A stretch of DNA of 50,327 nt from Solirubrobacteraceae bacterium. GTDB lineage: Bacteria > Actinomycetota > Thermoleophilia > Solirubrobacterales > Solirubrobacteraceae. Each line of letters begins with the position of its first letter. Positions within the stretch are counted from its first letter, which is position 1. The stretch is taken from positions 1 to 50,327 of the forward strand of contig JADGPP010000015.1 in NCBI GenBank assembly GCA_017882375.1, written 5' to 3'. This document shows positions 15,683 through 23,825 of the stretch, in pieces. The translations under genes were made by a program, and so were the position numbers. The notes beneath the pieces were generated by a model. That model saw nothing but the letters and a program-made list of their open reading frames with translations, searched no databases and had not been told where the DNA came from.

Positions 15683-18202
15683 CTACCGTTCTGCTTGGCG
15701 ACGCGAGCGAAGCATCTGCGCAGCCATGCTGCGCGCGGCGCGGCTCAGTGCGCCTGGCCCGGAGGGGTCGTTGGCCGCGAATTCCGCTAGTTCTGCGCGG
15801 GTGCGCTCGCGAAGGTAGCGCGGCGCGAACAGCGCCCGGTCAAGCAAGCAGACGACGTTGTAGAAGTAGCGCCCCGAGCCCGTGTATCGGTCCAACAGGG
15901 ACTTGAGTTCGTCGTCGTCATCGCGCGCGACTGCGCAAGCGACGCCGATCCGCCGGACATCGTCGATCGTGGCGCGCAGGAGCTTTTCGAGGGTCTCGTC
16001 CGACAGCTTGCAATCGAGAGCATAGAGATGGCGGGCGCCCGCCAATGCGGCCTTGGCATTCGGAGACTCGAGGAGTTTGAGCGCCGCGCCGCTGGTTCCC
16101 GGCGAGAGGAGGAGGGCGACGTGCGCGAACTCGACGCCGCCGTCTACCTCACTCAGTCGAAGCACATTCCCCACATCGTCTTGCGTTCCGATGCGCACCA
16201 GGGCACGTGCGGCGGCCTCGCGCACCTCGCGGTAATTCGAGTTGAGCCAGTCGCGCACGAGCGCCGCATCCTCGACTTCGCCATTCTGGACGATTCCTTC
16301 GAGTGCGGCGACCGCGAAGCGCCGCTCATTCCATTCGCTACCAGCAAGGAAATCGCGGATACTCTTGGCCGTCTCCGGGTCGACCTTCTGGGTCACCCCG
16401 GATGCACTCACGGTCGCGAGCTTGGGTGACTGTGCCTGCAGGCTCTCCATCACGTCTACGCCAAGGCGTTTTGTGTAGCGGACGCGCGACTCGTCGGCGA
16501 ACGTCTTGAAGTGGTCGCCTAGATCCCGCCGCACAGTGTCGCGGAACTCGCCCCAGTGTTTTTCCGCTAGGACCTGATATGCGCTGGCCGACCTGATGTC
16601 GAGCCAGTCAATTGATTCGCGAAGAACCTCCACGCCGAGCCTATCGTCGAACGCTCGTCGCAGATCGTCATTGAACTTGAGCCCCTCGCGGCCGGCTAGT
16701 GTCGCATAGGCCGCAGCAATGTCGATTTGGGGATCTTCGACACCGGATAGCGCGCGGAAAGCCGCCGCCGCGACCTCGTCCTCGGCATCATCTAGCTTGG
16801 CCATGAGCGTTGGAACTGCGCGACTCCCGCGCGCCGCGAGCAAATCGATAGCAAGAATCCGAAGCCGCTCGTCGCGAGCCGTCGTCAGCCGCTCCAGGTC
16901 CTCAATGTCGGCGTCGGCCGCAGCGCCGCCCACCGCTGCGATGGTCTCCGAGTCGAGCTCAGCGTCGGCCGTGGCCGCGAGCCCGTACACGGTCGCCGAC
17001 CTTTGTGCTGCGTACATGCGAATCAATCCGGCAAAGGCCGGTTGCTTCGTCGCATCGCGGCTCGCGAGCTCCGTCAGGAACGTTTCGGCGTCTGTGCCGC
17101 CGATCCGAGCTGCGAAGTCGATCATTGCATTGCGCACCGTGTCGCCCAGCCCGTCGACCTGCTTCATTAGTACGTCAAAGATGCGGGTACGGTCGACACT
17201 CACGTCCTCTCGCGCAAGCCAGGCGTCGATGGGCTCGGACCCAAGCATCTCAAACGCGCCGATGCGCGCTGCCTCTTTGTCGTCGGTGCTCGCAATAGCA
17301 AGCAGCTCAGGAGCAGCGTGTGCGGCGTCGTAGCCAAGGAGCGCCCAGCCGGGCGCTACGGAGCGGTTTGCGCACATGGTGCGCAGAACGTGGCGACGCT
17401 CCACGGAAGACAGGGCGGCGTCCGCCCGCATGGCGTACACCTGATTGAGTTGGTGCACGCCGAAGGTCTCGTTCGTGAAGTACCAGCTCTCCCAGGTGGA
17501 CAGCCAGAGCGCCAAGCGAGCAAGCGGGAAACGATCGTCGCGGAACCGCTCCGGCGGAATGGGTGCTCGCTCGGCGGCTTCGGAGAGGAGCTTGCGAAGC
17601 TGGTTACCTGCCTTTTCAGAAGGTTCCCCCTCCGGCGTGGCCCGAGCCTCCTCCTCCGCTGGGGACGCGACGGGCGCGCGCTCTCTTCCCCGCTGATCGG
17701 CATCGAGCACGAGCGAGACGAGATCGCGATAGAGCTGGCCGGCAAAGTCGTAGACGTTGCGGAACTCCTTGACCAGGGCCTCTTTGAACAGGCGTTCGCG
17801 GAACGCGAGGACGGCCTTCAGCCTGTCGCCTGGGTCTGCCAGGTCCTCGGGCGTCAACCGCAGCATGTAGATGCAGATTTGGACGTCGCCATGTTCTTCG
17901 ACACGTCCCACCATGCGCTCGTACTCCTCGACGAAGCCGGATGCTGCCTCCCCGGTCGGGGTCCCGAGCTGCTTTCCGAGAATGCCAATCAGCACATTGC
18001 ATTCGTCGAGCTTCGGGTTGATCACGCTCTGCGGCCGTCCGAAGCTTGGAGGTATGTCCTCCCATCCGATCGGGTCGAATTCAATCCCGCGTGGACTCGC
18101 GATCTTTAGCCGGATCTGCTCGAATTGGTCGCGCGCCGCCCGGCGGTACTCGTCGAGTCCGCCGGGGCTAGCGAGAAAGATGCGGAAGCCGTTGGCCTGC
18201 AA
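15683..18202 (-). CDS. DUF4062 N-terminal domain fused to HEAT-like repeats
   Basis: Protein of 839 aa. Residues 1-165 match DUF4062: FRIFLASPGGLDEYRRAARD, then DPIGWEDIPPSFGRPQSVIN and LDECNVLIGILGKQLGTPTG. After a Glu/Pro-rich linker (~165-205), about 600 residues are alpha-helical with HEAT/Armadillo-style units such as RLRILAIDLLAARGSRAVPT, YREVREAAARALVRIGTQDD and ERRFAVAALEGIVQNGEVED. DUF4062 is a TIR-like N-terminal domain common in STAND NTPases of conflict systems; here no Walker motif is visible, so the sensor arm seems to be HEAT repeats alone. TTG at 18202 is supported by a TATCTT -10 box (18210..18215, minus strand) 7 nt upstream. No membrane segment. Confidence 0.85.
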   Translation of the reverse strand: MQANGFRIFLASPGGLDEYRRAARDQFEQIRLKIASPRGIEFDPIGWEDIPPSFGRPQSVINPKLDECNVLIGILGKQLGTPTGEAASGFVEEYERMVGRVEEHGDVQICIYMLRLTPEDLADPGDRLKAVLAFRERLFKEALVKEFRNVYDFAGQLYRDLVSLVLDADQRGRERAPVASPAEEEARATPEGEPSEKAGNQLRKLLSEAAERAPIPPERFRDDRFPLARLALWLSTWESWYFTNETFGVHQLNQVYAMRADAALSSVERRHVLRTMCANRSVAPGWALLGYDAAHAAPELLAIASTDDKEAARIGAFEMLGSEPIDAWLAREDVSVDRTRIFDVLMKQVDGLGDTVRNAMIDFAARIGGTDAETFLTELASRDATKQPAFAGLIRMYAAQRSATVYGLAATADAELDSETIAAVGGAAADADIEDLERLTTARDERLRILAIDLLAARGSRAVPTLMAKLDDAEDEVAAAAFRALSGVEDPQIDIAAAYATLAGREGLKFNDDLRRAFDDRLGVEVLRESIDWLDIRSASAYQVLAEKHWGEFRDTVRRDLGDHFKTFADESRVRYTKRLGVDVMESLQAQSPKLATVSASGVTQKVDPETAKSIRDFLAGSEWNERRFAVAALEGIVQNGEVEDAALVRDWLNSNYREVREAAARALVRIGTQDDVGNVLRLSEVDGGVEFAHVALLLSPGTSGAALKLLESPNAKAALAGARHLYALDCKLSDETLEKLLRATIDDVRRIGVACAVARDDDDELKSLLDRYTGSGRYFYNVVCLLDRALFAPRYLRERTRAELAEFAANDPSGPGALSRAARSMAAQMLRSRRQAER

Positions 18203-18469
18203 TGAGGTGAAGATAGCCGGACGGACACCGCGGACCGGGCAGCAGCGATGTTTTCACACCAGTATTTGGGTTGATCCGGACCTTTGGGCAACCGCTTCAC
18301 GCTGTCTAAGTCGCGCCAGATTGCGCAGGCACGCCGGGTCGGCGTCGTCTACTACAGGGCCGCCTTAACCGGGGGTCGTCGGCCGTTCTCTCGCTCGCTG
18401 CCGCAGGTGGAGTGGACGTAACCTCGTTACAGACCTGCGCTCGGAGCATCGAAACGCCATGCTTGCTTT

Positions 18470-19687
18470 GTGGGGTTCTTGAAGAATCGACAGCTCGAAC
18501 AAGATGAGATGTGGTTCTCGGCGCCGCTGGACTATGCGGTCTGCCCGAACTGCATCGCTGACGAGGCGTTGCGTAAGGCCGCAGCCGGAAACCTAAACGC
18601 GACGGAGTGCTCCTTCTGCGGCCGGTCCGGTGAGTCGGCCATCGCAACAGATACCGACTTCGTGCTCACCTACATGTCGGAGTGCCTCCAGCGCGAGTGG
18701 TCGAGGGCTATCGACGAATACCTGTACGACTCGGAGTCGCCGACAGGCTATGCCGGGCCGTGCTACGAGACCTACGAAATCCTGGAGGTCGACGACGTCT
18801 TCGCGAACGAGCGCTTCGAAGAGTTCGTTCTGGAAGCCTTCCGAGACACGCAGTGGGCGCAAAGGGACTTCGGGGGGATAAGCGAGGGCGAGGCGCTGCG
18901 ATACGGATGGACCGACCTGGCGGAGACGGTGAAGCACCGGCAACGCTTCTTCTTCTTGCTCGCCGAGGACGAGCACGACGACGGGCCGGGTTCCGTGGTG
19001 CGCTACGGACGAGAGATGCTCGATCAGCTAGGCGAGCTGATCCGCAAGTACGGCCTGATCCGCACGATTCCGGAGGGCACGCTCATCTATCGATGCCGCA
19101 CACACAAATCAGACGAGAAGCCCACTACGGCCAAGGAACTTGGACCGCCGCCCCCGACGACAGCGCTGCAAAGTCGCATGAGCCCGGCTGGCATTCCGAT
19201 GTTCTACGCCGCCGACGAGCCGAAGACGACCCTGGCGGAGACGATCGACGAGGAGCGTTCAGATGAGGACGCAGCGACGATCGCCACCTTCAAGCTTCGC
19301 CAGAACTGCCGTGTCGTCGACCTGCGCGAACTGTCGCCGGTACCGAGCATCTTCGAGTCAGACGTCTCTGCGACGGAACGTCGCCACGAGCTTGGTTTCC
19401 TACACGGCTTTCGCCGTGACGTCAGCGGCCCGGTGACGCGGGACGGGCGCGAGCACATCGAGTACGTGCCCACGCAAGTGGTTGCCGAGTATCTGCGCTA
19501 CGTCTTCAAGGACGGCGACGGCGACGAGATTCAAGGCGTCGCGTGGGAGTCGAGCAAGCTGCCGGGCACACGCAATGTCGTCCTCTTTATGGACGCCAGT
19601 CGGTGCGTTGAGGCCGGCAAGCCGGGCGACGGGTTTTCCGAGCCCCTCATCGAGTTGGTTGACAGCGAGCCGCAGCGAGCCGGCTGA
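18470..19687 (+). CDS. HEPN/RES N-terminal domain plus RES domain protein
   Basis: Protein of 405 aa. A CPNC ... CSFCG pair near residues 25-50 may bind zinc. Residues ~60-170 match the helical HEPN/RES N-terminal domain (SECLQREWSRAIDEYLYDSE, ETVKHRQRFFFLLAED). Residues ~205-390 are a RES domain: LIYRCRT, then RMSPAGIPMFYAADEPKTTL with Tyr and Glu in line with known active-site residues, and a closing VAEYLRYVF and GVAWESSKLPG. Stand-alone RES proteins such as MbcT are toxins that degrade NAD+ or modify proteins with ADP-ribose; the HEPN/RES fusion is less understood. No small Xre-type antitoxin gene is adjacent. GTG 18470 or ATG 18509 could be the start. Confidence 0.85.
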   Translation: MGFLKNRQLEQDEMWFSAPLDYAVCPNCIADEALRKAAAGNLNATECSFCGRSGESAIATDTDFVLTYMSECLQREWSRAIDEYLYDSESPTGYAGPCYETYEILEVDDVFANERFEEFVLEAFRDTQWAQRDFGGISEGEALRYGWTDLAETVKHRQRFFFLLAEDEHDDGPGSVVRYGREMLDQLGELIRKYGLIRTIPEGTLIYRCRTHKSDEKPTTAKELGPPPPTTALQSRMSPAGIPMFYAADEPKTTLAETIDEERSDEDAATIATFKLRQNCRVVDLRELSPVPSIFESDVSATERRHELGFLHGFRRDVSGPVTRDGREHIEYVPTQVVAEYLRYVFKDGDGDEIQGVAWESSKLPGTRNVVLFMDASRCVEAGKPGDGFSEPLIELVDSEPQRAG

Positions 19688-20398
19688 TGCGGCTAGGCAG
19701 TGCGCACTGGTATTACGTACTGGCATCGAGTCAGGGACCTGTCGTTGCCGTGACGGTTTGCTCAGTCGTTCGAGATCGAGTGGCCCAATGCCGGTGGCTA
19801 GCTGTAACGTCGCGGAATCCCAGTGCACAAGCCAAGTCAGGGCGTGCAGCGAGTCTCGCGACAGCAACGCCTGGCTCAGTCCTAAGGCCGGTGTCGATGC
19901 GCTGTGGAGCTCAAAACGCACAATTTTGGCCCGCTATTTGGCCCACCGTATGAGTTGGCGCATCGCCCGGTCGCCCTCTGAACCAGCCAAGATTTGGCTT
20001 ACACATGGGGAAAACCGGGCATGGGCGCGATAGGTTCCATTGGGGCGCAGATATGGCCGCAACACTGGGGATCTCAGGGGTCTTGCTATCCGATTGCTAC
20101 CCAGGGGTCAGCTCTAGCGTCGGTCTTGCTACCCCGGTTCCTCGGCGAGAGCGCTCGGGAACGCCCCTAGAACGCCATCGGCGTGGGCATGTGAGGGGCG
20201 GCCGCTGGCAAGGCCATAACGGGCGGGGAGCGGGCCGAGGCGGCGTCAGAGCGCCCCAGGGAGCCGCCGACGAGCTGGGAAGCCGTCCAAGGCCGCTGGA
20301 AGGGCGGGCGGATTCCTCAAAAGCCCGTATTGACGAGGCGTGGGAAGCAAGTTGCGCCGATTTTCTACAAAACCGCCGGGGTGCGATACATAAGAGGT
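19688..20398. other. Long intergenic region with recombination-type repeats
   Basis: No supported gene. It holds TTTGGCCC (19925..19932) and ATTTGGCCCACC (19936..19947), the latter shared with the inverted repeat near attL. It also holds CGATTGCTACCCAGG (20091..20105), which recurs with one inserted T at 25959..25974 next to attR, and two further TTGCTA(T/C)CC copies at 20082 and 20128. These may be binding sites for the integrase or its accessory protein. Confidence 0.45.
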
Positions 20399-20638
20399 AT
20401 GGACACAAACACTGACAGCCTCAATAGCAACAACACGAATGCCGTCAGTGTTGTCTACGAGTTGGAGCCGTGGATGACGAAGCAACAACTCTCAAATCAC
20501 CTAAGCATGTCGGTGCGCTGGATTGAGATGTGCGTTCGGGATGGAATGCCGATGATGCGCTTCGGCAGTCGCCCGAGGTTCAGGGCGTCCGAGGTAGAAA
20601 ATTGGATAAGCAAGCAAGCGAAAGGAACACGACAATGA
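20399..20638 (+). CDS. Excisionase-like helix-turn-helix protein
   Basis: Protein of 79 aa. After a short polar start it has MTKQQLSNHLSMSVRWIEMC, a winged-helix of the HTH_17/excisionase type, then GMPMMRFGSRPRFRASEVEN WIS with the typical RF.G..RFR.SEVE wing. Such proteins bind attachment sites and bias a tyrosine integrase towards excision, or act as regulators. AAGAGG lies at a good distance before ATG 20399. Its stop overlaps the start of the integrase gene (ATGA, 20635..20638), so the two are translated together. Confidence 0.85.
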   Translation: MDTNTDSLNSNNTNAVSVVYELEPWMTKQQLSNHLSMSVRWIEMCVRDGMPMMRFGSRPRFRASEVENWISKQAKGTRQ

Positions 20639-21735
20639 GTGTCATCAAGAGGACTGGACCGAAAGGCGTCCGTTGGGGCGTGAAGATAAAGGTCAAGGGA
20701 CAGCAGCGTTGGGTCGGCACGTACGACACAAAGACGGAGGCCAAGCAGGTTGAGTGCGAAGAAATGCTGCGGACGGTGCAGCCGTCAGCGAGCGACGCAA
20801 CATGTGACAGCTTCCCCGAGAAGTGGCTTGAGCTTAGGCCGCGAGCGCGGGCTGTTACCAACGATCTCAATCAGGCGGCGCTCAAGAAGTTCTCCGAAGA
20901 CTTCAAGGGGGTACGCCTGCTTGACGTGATGCCGATGGCAGCCGAGGAATGGGCGCTCAATAACAAATGGCGCGTGCAAGCGGTACGAGCCATGTTCAAC
21001 GACGCTATCAAGATGGAATGCTGCGAGCGCAATCCCTTTGCAAATCTCGGCCACCCTAAAAGTCGTGGTCGCCGAGACATAGAAGTGCTCAAAGCCGATG
21101 AGGTGCAGCGACTGGCGGATTGCGCTGTTGAGACTTGGGGCGATGGTCTTGGCCACGAACTAAAGGCGATGATCCTGTTCGCCGCTTACACCGGGCTTCG
21201 TCGTGGGGAGTGTTCTGCGTTGGAGTGGAGCGACATCGATTTCACCGCCAAAAAGGTCACAGTCAATAAGACGGTCTCCAACGACAAGGAAATCCTGCCG
21301 CCGAAGAACAGCAAGCCTAGAAAGGTCGTGCTGCCGCCGATAGCGGAGCAAGCCTTGCGAGAAATACCGCGCCAGCTTCACCGCGACCGGGTGTTTGCGC
21401 CGCCGTCGGCAGAGTTCTATACGAAGAGCACTTGGCACTACTATTGGAACCCCATCCGCGTCAAGTTTGGGAAGCCCAAATACGCATTCCACGAGCTGCG
21501 CCATTACTGCGCTACGTGGCTTGTCTATGTGATGCGCATTAGCCCGCGTCACGCTGCGATGCAGCTCGGACATGCCGACGCGAAGCTCGTGGAAACCCTG
21601 TACGGGCATCCGAACGAGGACGATGAGTTGTCCGAGATAGAGGATGCATTGTGGCGCCCTTCGCCTGAGAACGATGTGACATCACTAGACAAGTACCGCG
21701 AGCAGCAGGGCGAGTCGGGCGAAACCGTCGGCTAG
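20635..21735 (+). CDS. Tyrosine-type site-specific integrase
   Basis: Protein of 366 aa with all core catalytic residues visible: Arg in AAYTGLRRGE (~189), HELRH (His286/Arg289), LGH (His313) and the nucleophile in VETLYGH (Tyr323). A lysine between strands (~220-230, NKTVSNDKEIL) fits the beta-hairpin Lys. The N-terminal ~60 residues look like an arm-binding domain (GVRWGVKIKVKGQQRWVGTY), followed by a short SAM-like core-binding domain. It should catalyse integration at the tRNA-Val anticodon-loop site. The start overlaps the excisionase stop by 4 bp. Codon use is clearly less GC-biased than in the flanks. Confidence 0.95.
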   Translation: MSVIKRTGPKGVRWGVKIKVKGQQRWVGTYDTKTEAKQVECEEMLRTVQPSASDATCDSFPEKWLELRPRARAVTNDLNQAALKKFSEDFKGVRLLDVMPMAAEEWALNNKWRVQAVRAMFNDAIKMECCERNPFANLGHPKSRGRRDIEVLKADEVQRLADCAVETWGDGLGHELKAMILFAAYTGLRRGECSALEWSDIDFTAKKVTVNKTVSNDKEILPPKNSKPRKVVLPPIAEQALREIPRQLHRDRVFAPPSAEFYTKSTWHYYWNPIRVKFGKPKYAFHELRHYCATWLVYVMRISPRHAAMQLGHADAKLVETLYGHPNEDDELSEIEDALWRPSPENDVTSLDKYREQQGESGETVG

Positions 21736-21770
21736 TCCTGCGAAAATGTGGGCAGTTATCTAGTTGGTTA

Positions 21771-21868
21771 TTGACTTTGTAGCAATCCGTGTTAAAATCA
21801 AAAGGTTCTCGGAGACAGCAGATAATAGTGTTTACCCTATTGACTTTATACGCCGAATCAGGTATAAT
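21771..21868 (+). promoter_or_regulatory. Two consensus-like sigma-A promoters in tandem
   Basis: P1: TTGACT (21771..21776), 16-bp spacer, TAAAAT (21793..21798). P2: TTGACT (21840..21845), 17-bp spacer, TATAAT (21863..21868). Both -35 boxes sit in the shared context TATTGACTTT. P2 is a textbook-strength promoter and is 6 nt from ATG 21875, so its transcript would start at or next to the start codon. The region is AT-rich, unlike its surroundings. Confidence 0.8.
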
Positions 21869-21874
21869 ACAAGT

Positions 21875-22225
21875 ATGGTAATGACGATAAGCGGAAAGCT
21901 ACTCGGAGCGAGTAAACAACTACCCCGGTGTCCTGGAGATAGTAACACGCTGCTGATTGAGATGGGAGACACAAAGAGTGGCGAGAAGTTGAAGCTCGTC
22001 TGCCAGGCGACGCCAGAGATGAAGAGTCTGTTTTTGGCGGCTCAGTCGGATACCGCGCCCACCGTGACGCTCTCCGTTCAGGTAAGCCCGCTATCGCTTA
22101 AACGTCTCACTAATGGCCAAGTAGACGCGGCCGTATATAAACTGCTGGTGGTCGGACTGGTTGAGGGCCGACCGGCGGTGCGGCTGCAAGCTACGCAAGC
22201 GGCGAGACAGCCGAGGTCGGTTTAG
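21875..22225 (+). CDS. Unknown small protein under a strong leaderless promoter
   Basis: Protein of 116 aa, soluble, predicted mainly beta (TISGKLLGASKQL, NTLLIEMGD, EKLKLVCQA, TVTLSVQVSPLSL, AVYKLLVVGLVEGRPAVRLQ), with a basic C-terminal tail. The strand pattern could suit an OB-fold or small barrel, but I recognise no family. The ATG coincides with the expected transcription start of promoter P2. The codon use is low-GC at the start. The last 4 bp overlap the end of the convergent glycosyltransferase-like gene. As the first gene after the integrase with a very strong promoter it may be a constitutive element function. Confidence 0.65.
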   Translation: MVMTISGKLLGASKQLPRCPGDSNTLLIEMGDTKSGEKLKLVCQATPEMKSLFLAAQSDTAPTVTLSVQVSPLSLKRLTNGQVDAAVYKLLVVGLVEGRPAVRLQATQAARQPRSV

Positions 22226-23739
22226 TCGCTGGCCTGTATCAGGACCGTGGCACTGCCGTCGCCGAGGTGGCTCCGAAGCAGCTCCGCGCGGGACACCGCC
22301 ACCGGGGCCGGAGCAGCGAACCTCACCACCTTCAGCTTCTGAAGCTTACGTGTCCCCGTCAGGCGGAATCCATAGTGGTTGAGGGTACGTTGCGTCTCGC
22401 GCGACAATGCCTGAGTGTCCCAACCTATGAGGTCAATTTCTCGCACACCGACATTGCCTGAGCCGAGCTGTGGATAGTTCGGCAGGTAGTACGCGAGCGG
22501 CGTCCAGTTGAAGTCGGGGGAGACGACGATTGCTCGCTCGCCGCGACCGGGCGAGACCCCGAGCGCCGACGCAGCGCCGCGATAGTCGGTGCGCTGAACC
22601 GCGGTGTCAGTGTCACCGATGACTACCAAAGCGAGGAAGAGCCCGACAAGCGCGGCTGCCGTGAGAAGGCCGATCCGGTCCATCGCGGCGTAGCCTGCCG
22701 CGAGGATGATGATGAGCGGTGCCCACACCCCGACGAGATTGCGCGCGTCCAAGTAGTCGTTCCCGGCCAGAGCCATGAGGATCGGGAAAAGTACGGCAAA
22801 TGCCGCTACCGAGAGGCCAATCCAGAGTGGGCGTGGGTGAGCTGAGGGTCCGCCTTGCAGGAGAAACAATCCTCCCGCCACTACGAGGATTAGCGCGAGG
22901 GCCACGAGCCCTGCCTTACTGCTCGGCGGTGCCGCTTCGCCGAGCAGGAACCGCGTCGGAATCGCCGTGATCCGCGACGACAGGGGGGTCTGCAAGAAGC
23001 CAGCCTTCCCCTTGATCCCGTGGGCTTGTTCGAGCGCGAGTGGCATGAGCGCTAAGCCAACGACGCCTACAAATGCAACGGCAGCGCAGGCCCGGCGCCG
23101 CGCCTCTTTCTGCGCGACGAGCCAGAGAGCCTCTGGCACGACGAGGAATACCGCGAAGTAGTGGCTGGCAACTGCGAGCGCCGAGAGGATCGCCCAGCTT
23201 GCAAGCACGCGCTTCGTTGGCGTGTCGATGGCCACCATGAAGGTCGCGAACGATGCGAGGCTGAGCAGTGCGAAGAGCGAATACGCGCGGGCTTCCTGCG
23301 AGTACCAGATCAGCCAAGGACTCGCCGCGGTCAATGCCGCGGCAATCAGCGCCGCGTTGCGAGAGATCAGGCGCGTCGTGCTGAGGTAGACGAGCGGGAT
23401 CATGGCGGTCCCGGCGAGTGCGGAGAGCGAGCGCAGACCAGCTTCGTTCAAGCCAAAGAGCTTCGTCCAGATCCAGGCAAGCACGTAGTAAAGCGGTGGC
23501 GTGCTCTCGGTTTCCGGGATCGTGCTGAGCATCCCCGAAAAGCCATGATGCAGGAGGGCGACCGTAACGCTCTCATCAAGATCAAAACTCTGGCTGGAGA
23601 GCGTTGCGAAGCGCAGAACTCCGCCGAGGACAACGAGAGCAACGAGGACGCCCTCTCCGCGAGCGAGCGCAGCGGCACGCGCCGGGAGGCGCGGCCCCTG
23701 CGCGATGTCTTCGGCTGCCACGTGGCTCACGATGAACAC
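22222..23739 (-). CDS. GT39/PMT-like polytopic glycosyltransferase
   Basis: Protein of 505 aa with about eleven membrane segments. The first external loop carries SFDLDESVTVALLHHGFSGM and PETESTPPLYYVLAWIW, the Asp-Glu and PPLYY motifs of GT-C enzymes of the ArnT/PMT type. WLIWYSQEARAYSLFALLSL is another signature. About 100 residues after the last helix are extracytoplasmic. These enzymes move a sugar from a polyprenyl-phosphate carrier to lipids, glycans or proteins. GTG 23739 is the only good start. It lies 86 bp downstream of the CPSxxQC-repeat protein on the same strand, so the two may be co-transcribed and the repeat protein could be its acceptor; that link is inference. Confidence 0.85.
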   Translation of the reverse strand: MFIVSHVAAEDIAQGPRLPARAAALARGEGVLVALVVLGGVLRFATLSSQSFDLDESVTVALLHHGFSGMLSTIPETESTPPLYYVLAWIWTKLFGLNEAGLRSLSALAGTAMIPLVYLSTTRLISRNAALIAAALTAASPWLIWYSQEARAYSLFALLSLASFATFMVAIDTPTKRVLASWAILSALAVASHYFAVFLVVPEALWLVAQKEARRRACAAVAFVGVVGLALMPLALEQAHGIKGKAGFLQTPLSSRITAIPTRFLLGEAAPPSSKAGLVALALILVVAGGLFLLQGGPSAHPRPLWIGLSVAAFAVLFPILMALAGNDYLDARNLVGVWAPLIIILAAGYAAMDRIGLLTAAALVGLFLALVVIGDTDTAVQRTDYRGAASALGVSPGRGERAIVVSPDFNWTPLAYYLPNYPQLGSGNVGVREIDLIGWDTQALSRETQRTLNHYGFRLTGTRKLQKLKVVRFAAPAPVAVSRAELLRSHLGDGSATVLIQASD

Positions 23740-23825
23740 TCAGGGATCGCTCGCATGACCAGACGCAATCCTTCCCGCCAGGGCGGACGATTCAGGTCCG
23801 GCTAGGTGTCGGCTGGCGGGGCGAG

